10,427 nt of DNA from CAYSAA01 sp964428905 (GTDB taxonomy: Bacteria > Atribacterota > Phoenicimicrobiia > Phoenicimicrobiales > Stramentimicrobiaceae), in contig CAYSAA010000204.1 of assembly GCA_964428905.1 (NCBI GenBank), forward strand, positions 1 through 10,427. The letters run 5' to 3'. Below, piece after piece: positions 5,901 to 10,427 of the stretch. Position 1 is the first letter of the stretch; every line of letters starts with the position of its first letter. A model generated the notes under the pieces. It was not told the DNA's origin, ran no database searches, and saw nothing but the letters and a program-made list of their open reading frames with translations. Made by a program: the position numbers and the translations under genes.

Positions 5901-7267
5901 AACAGGAGATGAGAACAGATATAAGTAACCTGGAAATTCCACTGGATTTCCAAATAATAATGGATAATACCGATCTTAACATAGTAAGGCTGTTTTGGAA
6001 AGATGGCTTATCAGAGGTTATGGGAAAAATGGATCTCGAACTCAATTTAACCGGTACAGCTGGAAACCCAGTGGTTAATGGAGCAATGAAAGTCCGACAG
6101 GGAAAAGTAACTCTGGATGATTTACCTGTCCAAATTGAGGAACTCACTAGCAGTATAGAGGTGTCAAACAATCAAGTTACCATTCCACCTATATCTTTTA
6201 CAGTTTATGAAAATAATTTTAACATATCAGGCCAATTCGAATTGGTTCATCTCTTGCCTGAAAATATGATCTTAACAATACGAAATGAGCAGGAAAAAAT
6301 CATCTATCAGAATATTCTAGCAAGTGAAGTTGATTTTCTGGTAGAAATCAGAGGTTCATTACTTAAGCCACAAATTAACGGACAATTACTTCTCTCCAGG
6401 GGTGAATTAAATCTTAATCAGCTGATGCAGTTATACGAAGAAAACAATATATCATTTTATACTCCCTCTCCACCGGATGCTGCTAATAGTTATCTTGATT
6501 TGAATATTGAAATTGCCGACCCTTTCAGTTTAAAACTGACCAATGCCGAGATCAATGTGACAGGTAATATTGCTTTAAGCGGTTCTTTTTCCGAACCTGC
6601 CGTGCAAGGTAATCTTGTTTTAAAGAAAGGTCATTTACTATATTTTGAAAAAAGATTTATTATTTCAGAAGGGCGTGTTATAATCAGCGGTTTTGATATT
6701 AATAATATCGATATCAATGCCAGAGCTCAGACCACTGTGCAGGACGTTCAAATCATGATTAATGCTTCTGGTAATCTCGCCAATCCACAGATACTTTTAT
6801 CCTCTCAGCCTCCTTTGAGAGAAACAGAAATTTTATCCTTACTAACTTTTGATCGAAATATCCAGGGGCTCTCTGAAGGTGAAATCAACCAGATTCTTTC
6901 CCAGGAAATGTTTGATATTATTTTTCAGAGCTTACAAATCAATCTTTTCAAGCGTATGGAACGTGAAATAGCAGATCAACTTGGATTGGATTTTTTGAGA
7001 ATATCAACCGAAACCCTTGAAACTTCAGATAATCAATTTTTCTTGTCAGACGGATTAAATCTGGAAGATTTGAGATTAGAGGTCGGGAAAAGCATTCGGG
7101 ATGATCTCTTTATTACCTATTCAACTCCACTGGATTTTTATGGCGAAAGCAGTCTCAGTATCGACTATCAAATTGCACCTGATTTTACTTTAAATACTCA
7201 ATTTGACACTTATTCCTTGAAAGATGAGGACTACCGATTCAAATTTGGGCTGGAGATTAATTTTTAA
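2921..7267 (+). CDS. tamB: TamB-family (DUF490) inner-membrane-anchored envelope protein
   Basis: This 1448-aa protein belongs to the AsmA-like/TamB family. These proteins span the periplasm from an N-terminal inner-membrane anchor and act in outer membrane protein insertion (with TamA or BamA) and in phospholipid transport to the outer membrane. A basic start (KQKKR, 5-9) precedes one membrane segment (about 10-31). More than 1000 residues of beta-rich repeats follow, with recurring I-x-G turns, fitting the hydrophobic groove fold. The C-terminal TamB domain (about 1140-1448) shows family hallmarks: QPPLRETEILSLLTF at about 1296-1310, and a strand-rich end (VGKSIRDDLFITYSTPL) finishing in aromatic F1448. 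It is somewhat longer than the E. coli protein (about 1260 aa). The TTG start is chosen because AAAAAAGGA lies 9 nt upstream and the membrane anchor follows at once. No TamA or BamA partner is in the window. The Crp/Fnr gene begins 3 bp after its stop. Confidence 0.9.
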   Translation: MFDSKQKKRLVYWFVLPVIILLVLSGIFYVYINSENFRANVKSVLLSQLKNSLGKRIEIGTVDSISFRSLQLTQFIIYENGYSEEDNILFQAEQAEAKFNLFFSLFHWKEWQLDIRDIIFYQASASVTRESTGEFDFIKKLQLEPEKIQQNIIIQRIYFQNSNLIFHDELIYNYNQEYLTTRARDINGYFDLSQLPKIAFDFQGKQEQDNTLLALQGQLLINQPEYSLDFHLENADITHFQYYLEVAEQFEVSQGQFDLDLNVSFSPELHPTEIFWKGNATLQQVDAKPHFLHQIPFNQISGSVKFTKPEISVAEITGLYHDRNVHLRGLVLVEPKVYFNLDIESERVNLSYLKDDTSLFIPDYTDFSLQGEVDLTINIEGHPEDFQIDGEASSPEITIEDTPFQKNTCSFLLHQDELIIHSLESYDPRSSLIISGLFDWSGDVPFYQFSLKTEDFSLQHPLFSQLSFLENSSGNIDSYFQIQSQEQDSSMLDIEGNFMANSIKMKDISLSEPLQGKIKAVLNFPGTLLSIEECELESGQNHGSIDGEINLDEFVHFTMDFGLQLPELTEFVISLGLEMQIAGRADIEGSFYGTLEQAETNAEFHLQELSIRDYSLGELTGELTYQKDTILLEIITLTNQDTKLTGKGEINFHASSSPEIDLSYQLHTINIDPFIQTITDTLPLSGQVAGSGYIQGIWPKLTAQGIFQLDQITYVDYVLGQGQIDFNLQPEEDILTEKGNGNLNELLSWIGYVYSLEIQNFTLQNETMKLMAEGQAKIGKDNPFSLVINFSHQDLDDMIEHFYPYDSYYKIFLPSQVTGKANLNGDFSQQQITLSAQLIPQQQQNNPPSKLESVIIRNEQGFTVSDFSLMQTEGHFKAEGSISTARVLDINFLAEQLDMNILTSLAQIDETMRGIMNIEGSLSGSIDDPQVSMTAQIKKGYFREFQFEDLQTDIRWDSETNEIEIRRLEIALENVYQIQARGNLPLSVLSSRGKQEMRTDISNLEIPLDFQIIMDNTDLNIVRLFWKDGLSEVMGKMDLELNLTGTAGNPVVNGAMKVRQGKVTLDDLPVQIEELTSSIEVSNNQVTIPPISFTVYENNFNISGQFELVHLLPENMILTIRNEQEKIIYQNILASEVDFLVEIRGSLLKPQINGQLLLSRGELNLNQLMQLYEENNISFYTPSPPDAANSYLDLNIEIADPFSLKLTNAEINVTGNIALSGSFSEPAVQGNLVLKKGHLLYFEKRFIISEGRVIISGFDINNIDINARAQTTVQDVQIMINASGNLANPQILLSSQPPLRETEILSLLTFDRNIQGLSEGEINQILSQEMFDIIFQSLQINLFKRMEREIADQLGLDFLRISTETLETSDNQFFLSDGLNLEDLRLEVGKSIRDDLFITYSTPLDFYGESSLSIDYQIAPDFTLNTQFDTYSLKDEDYRFKFGLEINF

Positions 7268-7270
7268 GTA

Positions 7271-7945
7271 ATGTTTAATATCCAATATACACTAAACATT
7301 AACAAATTGTTTAAGGATTTTAACAGTCAGGAAATTAACCAATTTCTCGTCTCTTCTAAGTATAGAACAATTGATTATCAATCCGAACAGGTCATCGCTA
7401 TCGAAGGTGAACCCTTAATAGAAATTGGATTGGTTCTTGATGGAGTCATAGAGGTACAAAAAAATTATCCTTCCGGGAAAATGGTGGTAATTAGCAGATT
7501 TAAGATGGGGGATGTTTTCGGAGAAGTAGCGATTTTTTCCAACAAACATACCTATCCTTCCACCATATTTTCTTCAACCAATTCAAAGATTATGTTCGTA
7601 AGTAAAGAGAACATTTTAAAAATATGTCTTCAAAATGATAAATTTCTGAAAAACCTGCTGCAACTGCTTTCGGATAAGATACTTATATTGGATCACCGGC
7701 TGCACATCCTGTCCGGAGAGACAATCCGCCAGAAAATCTGTTTCTATTTGTTAGAACGTTACTGGGAACAAAATACCTTAACCATTCCCGTCAATCTTTC
7801 CCGGCAGAAAATGGCTGAACAATTTGGCATAACCCGTCCATCACTTTCCCGGGAATTAAGCAGAATGAAACGCGAAGGATTCATTGATCTTGATAAACAT
7901 ACAATTATAATCAAAGATCTATCTGGCCTGGAAAATCTTTGGTGA
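7271..7945 (+). CDS. Crp/Fnr-family transcriptional regulator, probable HcpR
   Basis: This 224-aa protein has an N-terminal cyclic-nucleotide-type beta-barrel (about 20-118, with IGLVLDGVIEV at 52-62 and GDVFGEVAIFS at 80-90), a long dimer helix (about 118-145) and a C-terminal winged helix-turn-helix (about 150-216). The recognition segment is SRQKMAEQFGITRPSLSREL (177-196). The Arg-Ser cAMP contacts of E. coli CRP are absent after the GEVAIF stretch, and the FNR four-cysteine cluster motif is missing, so neither cAMP nor an Fe-S cluster is the expected signal. The convergent neighbour is hcp, whose promoter has a CRP-type palindrome. Together these point to an HcpR-type nitrosative-stress regulator (inference). 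It lies 3 bp after tamB and has no close Shine-Dalgarno (GGAG is 15 nt upstream), so translation is probably coupled to tamB. Confidence 0.85.
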   Translation: MFNIQYTLNINKLFKDFNSQEINQFLVSSKYRTIDYQSEQVIAIEGEPLIEIGLVLDGVIEVQKNYPSGKMVVISRFKMGDVFGEVAIFSNKHTYPSTIFSSTNSKIMFVSKENILKICLQNDKFLKNLLQLLSDKILILDHRLHILSGETIRQKICFYLLERYWEQNTLTIPVNLSRQKMAEQFGITRPSLSRELSRMKREGFIDLDKHTIIIKDLSGLENLW

Positions 7946-8013
7946 ACGATAATAAAGCATCAATGGTCATATAAATAATAGGGTTACTTTTTATTCCAAA
8001 TCAATTATTCTCA

Positions 8014-9672
8014 CTATTTTTCCCCAAGAAACATTTCCAAATCATTCTCAACATCACCAATGCCACCAATATTGAATTTTTCCACCAGCACATTGGTCAC
8101 ATTAGGTGATAAAAAGGCTGGTAATGTGGGACCTAAATGAATATTTTTAACCCCTAAATAGAGTAAAGCCAGCAAAACAATAACCGCCTTTTGTTCATAC
8201 CAGGCTATATTGTAGGAAATAGGAAGCTGGTTAATATTATCTAATCCTAAGATTTCTTTTAATTTCAAGGCAATCACTGCTAGAGAATAGGAATCATTGC
8301 ACTGTCCGGCATCCAATACCCTGGGTATGCCCTCTATATCTCCTAAATCAAGTTTGTTATACCGATATTTAGCACAACCAGCCGTGAGAATAATGGTATC
8401 CCTAGGTAATTTTTTAGCAAATTCGGTGTAGTAATTTCGACTTTTCATCCTACCATCACACCCGGCCATGACAAAGAATCGTCTAATTGCACCACTTTTT
8501 ACTGCCTCAATGACCTTATCAGCCAGTGCAATCACCTGATTATGAGCAAACCCACCTACAATTTCTCCTTTTTCAATTTCAACAGGTGGAGAACATCGTT
8601 TTGCCATAGCAATGATCTGGGAGAAATCTTTTGATTGATCCTCTTTTCGATCCGGGATATGGGTCATTCCTGGGTAACCAACCGTACCTGTAGTAAACAC
8701 ACGGTTTTTATAACTATCCCTGGGCGGAATGATACAGTTGGTGGTCATTAGAACCGGGCCATTAAATTTTTCAAATTCTTCATTCTGTTTCCACCAGGCA
8801 TTCCCATAATTACCAACAAAATGTTTATATTTTTTAAAGGCAGGATAATAATTCGCCGGTAACATTTCACCGTGAGTATAAACATCAACTCCGGTATCTT
8901 TGGTTTGTTCCAGCAGCTCTTCCATATCTTTCAGATCATGGCCGCTAATCAAAATACCGGGATTATTTCGTACACCGATATTAACCTTAGTCATCTCGGG
9001 ATTGCCATAAGATTCTGTATTGGCTTTATCTAAAAGAGACATTGCCTCAACACCATACTTCCCACATTCCATTACCAGATTAACCAAATCATCAATAGAA
9101 AGTGAATTGTCAGTGGTTGCAGCCAATCCTCTTTGTATAAAAGCATAAATTTCATGATTCTCATACCCCAAATTAAAAGCATGTTCAGTATAAGCTGCTA
9201 TTCCCTTTATGCCATAGGTTAATAACTCTCGTAAGGAACGCTCATCTTCATCCTCAGTGGCTAGTACACCTATATTGGCAGGCTTGGCTTTCATTTCAAA
9301 TTCTGATTCCTGCTCTGCTTTCCAGGTAGCACAATCCGGTATATTTTGAGGAATTTCGCCACCAGCACTCCTAAATTGTTCTTTTATTTCTTCTCTTAAT
9401 GCAAGACCTCCTTTAATCTTCTTTACAAAATCTGATTTATCAAAATTGGCATTGGTAATGGTCATAAATAGGGAATCCACAATGAACTTGTTTACCTTTT
9501 TATTTTCTATTCCTAATTCCCGTGCCCTGGTGCTATACACAGACATACCCTTGCATACATAAATCAATAGGTCCTGCATATTGGCAACATCAGCTTTTTT
9601 CCCACAAATGCCTGTTTTAGTACAGCCAACCCCCCTGAGTGTCTCCTGACATTGAAAACAAAACATATCCAT
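8014..9672 (-). CDS. hcp: Hybrid cluster protein (hydroxylamine/NO reductase), class I
   Basis: This 552-aa cytoplasmic iron-sulfur-oxygen enzyme is known for NO reductase and hydroxylamine reductase activity in nitrosative stress defence of anaerobes. The N-terminal cluster motif C5-x2-C8-x8-C17-x5-C23 is the class I arrangement found in strict anaerobes. All hybrid-cluster ligands are present: H245 (SGHDL), E269 (HGEML), C313 (TTNC), C405 (MAGCDGRM, the expected persulfide cysteine), C433 (TAGCAKY), C458 (GQCND) and E493 (WYEQKA), so the enzyme should be active. The ATG follows AGGGAGGT with 6-nt spacing. It is convergent to the Crp/Fnr gene, 68 bp apart with no clear terminator between them. 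No hcr reductase gene is adjacent. A palindromic operator-like site lies about 106-121 bp upstream. Confidence 0.97.
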   Translation of the reverse strand: MDMFCFQCQETLRGVGCTKTGICGKKADVANMQDLLIYVCKGMSVYSTRARELGIENKKVNKFIVDSLFMTITNANFDKSDFVKKIKGGLALREEIKEQFRSAGGEIPQNIPDCATWKAEQESEFEMKAKPANIGVLATEDEDERSLRELLTYGIKGIAAYTEHAFNLGYENHEIYAFIQRGLAATTDNSLSIDDLVNLVMECGKYGVEAMSLLDKANTESYGNPEMTKVNIGVRNNPGILISGHDLKDMEELLEQTKDTGVDVYTHGEMLPANYYPAFKKYKHFVGNYGNAWWKQNEEFEKFNGPVLMTTNCIIPPRDSYKNRVFTTGTVGYPGMTHIPDRKEDQSKDFSQIIAMAKRCSPPVEIEKGEIVGGFAHNQVIALADKVIEAVKSGAIRRFFVMAGCDGRMKSRNYYTEFAKKLPRDTIILTAGCAKYRYNKLDLGDIEGIPRVLDAGQCNDSYSLAVIALKLKEILGLDNINQLPISYNIAWYEQKAVIVLLALLYLGVKNIHLGPTLPAFLSPNVTNVLVEKFNIGGIGDVENDLEMFLGEK

Positions 9673-9755
9673 TTTATTACCTCCCTAATAATTCTTATTT
9701 CATTCTATTTCCCTTTTTATTCCCTAACAATGATTAACAATTTATTGATTAGTTT

Positions 9756-9761
9756 ATTATA
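9756..9761 (-). promoter_or_regulatory. -10 element of the hcp promoter
   Basis: A perfect TATAAT (9761-9756, minus strand) predicts transcription starting near 9749-9745, giving a leader of about 75 nt. With a 16-bp spacer the -35 position is occupied by GTTACA, the promoter-proximal half of the palindrome at 9778-9793. It matches TTGACA at only four of six positions. A weak -35 overlapped by an operator fits activator-dependent expression. Confidence 0.55.
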
Positions 9762-9777
9762 TATCTTAAAATTAATC

Positions 9778-9793
9778 TGTAACCAATGTTACA
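9778..9793. promoter_or_regulatory. Crp/Fnr-type palindromic operator upstream of hcp
   Basis: TGTAAC-CAAT-GTTACA is a perfect inverted repeat with 6-bp arms and a 4-bp spacer. Its centre lies about 36-41 bp upstream of the predicted hcp start, the placement of a class II Crp/Fnr activator site. It is the only site of this type noticed in the window, and the neighbouring gene encodes a Crp/Fnr regulator. Comparative studies report Crp/Fnr-type palindromes before hcp genes under HcpR control in anaerobes; whether the exact consensus for this lineage matches was not verified here. Confidence 0.7.
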
Positions 9794-10099
9794 AAAATGA
9801 TGAGCATTTTATATACTATATTCTACTTTCGTAATGCGCAAGCAATCTTTTACTTTGGTCATTAAAAGGTATTTTCTTTTTTGTCATTCTTAAGCAGTTC
9901 ATGGCAATCTCATCTTCCTATACCCAATCAATCTTTGTTCTTTCTAAGGAGAAGCCACTACCGGGGAATAGAGAAAAAAGCTTTTTCAGACGGTAGTCAC
10001 TATAACGGATAACAAGAATCAAGAAACAATTGAGAGATAGAAAGCTATGGGTAAAATGGATTGAAAATGTAAAAAACTGAATTTTCTAAAAAGGACATC
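9794..10099. other. Intergenic region between hcp and the restriction gene
   Basis: About 300 bp without a supported gene. The only clear structure is the stem-loop at 9957-9997. A 28-codon minus-strand frame (9816-9902) lacks a well-spaced ribosome site and is not called. No tRNA, insertion sequence end or CRISPR repeat was seen. Confidence 0.55.
9957..9997. repeat. Stem-loop with nested palindrome
   Basis: ACTACCG (9957-9963) pairs with CGGTAGT (9991-9997) over 7 bp. Inside it is the 12-bp palindrome AAAAAGCTTTTT (9975-9986). On the minus strand it lies about 100 nt after the stop codon of the restriction gene. No clean U-tract follows either arm, so a terminator role is uncertain. Confidence 0.5.
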
Positions 10100-10427
10100 C
10101 TATACTTCACTTGGATTGGTGGCCGTCCTAAAGTTAACCTGAAGTTCTTCAAAATGCTTTTGAGCACATTTTATTTTTTCATCTTCTGTTTTTCTGAGTT
10201 GTTCAACATCTCTTGCTCCTTTTGTTTCCCGAACCAGGTAAAGAGTTTGATCTTGATTGTCATCTTCCTTTACTATTGCCCAATCCGGATTATAGGTGCC
10301 AACAGGGGTCTCAATTTTAAACCAATAGGGAAGTTTCACAAATAATTTAATATCTTCTCTTTCATCCAGGCTTCGGGCAAAGTTTCTCTCCACATCGGAA
10401 TCTAATTGCACTGCATCATAAACCGAT
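10100..10427 (-). CDS. Type III restriction enzyme Res subunit, C-terminal fragment (5' end beyond right edge)
   Basis: The frame stays open to the right edge (reading SVYDAVQLDSDVER from the edge), so this is the last ~108 residues of a much longer gene. The segment matches the C-terminal PD-(D/E)xK nuclease region of type III Res subunits: LDSDVERNFA, then KLFVKLPYWFKIETPVGTYN, then PDWAIVKED (catalytic Asp), then LYLVRETKG (catalytic Glu-x-Lys). Res uses ATP-driven helicase activity together with a Mod methyltransferase to cut unmethylated foreign DNA. The helicase part and mod, if present, would lie to the right of the window. The end of the frame (TAG) looks natural. A GTG at 10411 is not the true start, because the family sequence continues upstream of it. 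Confidence 0.92.
   Translation of the reverse strand, partial: SVYDAVQLDSDVERNFARSLDEREDIKLFVKLPYWFKIETPVGTYNPDWAIVKEDDNQDQTLYLVRETKGARDVEQLRKTEDEKIKCAQKHFEELQVNFRTATNPSEV

Noticed and set aside
5440..6171. Minus-strand frames of 60 and 107 codons within tamB
   Set aside because: Antisense shadows of the tamB frame, with no ribosome site and no recognisable protein.
7946..8013. Possible shared terminator between the convergent regulator and hcp
   Set aside because: No stem with a flanking T-run could be found in the 68-bp gap on either strand.
9652..9834. 60-codon plus-strand frame over the hcp start and promoter
   Set aside because: Antisense to the hcp start and its regulatory region, AT-rich and without a ribosome site.
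9816..9902. 28-codon minus-strand frame (contains MTKKKIPFNDQSKRLL)
   Set aside because: The composition is less AT-biased than noise, but the nearest AGGA is about 13 nt from the ATG and no homologue is recognised. Worth revisiting only if relatives keep it.
10154..10345. 63-codon plus-strand frame
   Set aside because: Antisense shadow of the Res nuclease domain.
1..10427. CRISPR array, tRNA, rRNA or insertion sequence
   Set aside because: No regularly spaced repeats, no tRNA cloverleaf or rRNA segment, and no transposase were seen on reading both strands.

Overview
The window comes from an AT-rich, anaerobic, probably diderm bacterium. A full-length TamB-family (DUF490) envelope protein implies an outer membrane, a class I hybrid cluster protein implies anaerobic life, and a tRNA-sensing T-box leader is typical of Firmicutes and some neighbouring phyla. 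Low-GC diderm anaerobes with T-boxes, such as Halanaerobiales or Atribacterota, would fit. The sequence alone does not settle the lineage.

Layout, left to right. The left edge holds the first 34 codons of a minus-strand gene for an exported protein. About 600 bp of AT-rich non-coding DNA follows, containing a 155-bp element bounded by 18-bp inverted repeats. The next unit is a minus-strand tryptophan module: promoter, a tryptophan (UGG) T-box leader with two successive antiterminator/terminator units but only one Stem I, a 22-codon reading frame with a strong ribosome site and a Trp-Pro-Pro core, then an orphan TrpB2-type tryptophan synthase beta chain with no trpA beside it. Divergent from this, on the plus strand, is a two-gene unit: tamB (1448 aa, TTG start) and, 3 bp later, a Crp/Fnr-family regulator. 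Convergent to that pair is hcp (hybrid cluster protein / hydroxylamine reductase). Its promoter carries a perfect 16-bp palindrome (TGTAAC-N4-GTTACA) placed like an activator site. The right edge holds the C-terminal nuclease end of a type III restriction Res subunit.

How the parts work together. The tryptophan module would switch on trpB2 when uncharged tRNA-Trp accumulates. The duplicated decision point and the small leader frame suggest more than one layer of control. The Crp/Fnr protein next to hcp, together with the palindrome in front of hcp, suggests an HcpR-type nitrosative-stress circuit, here apparently co-transcribed with tamB. The most novel-looking parts are the T-box plus leader-frame architecture, the tamB/regulator coupling, and the unexplained inverted-repeat element at 484-638.
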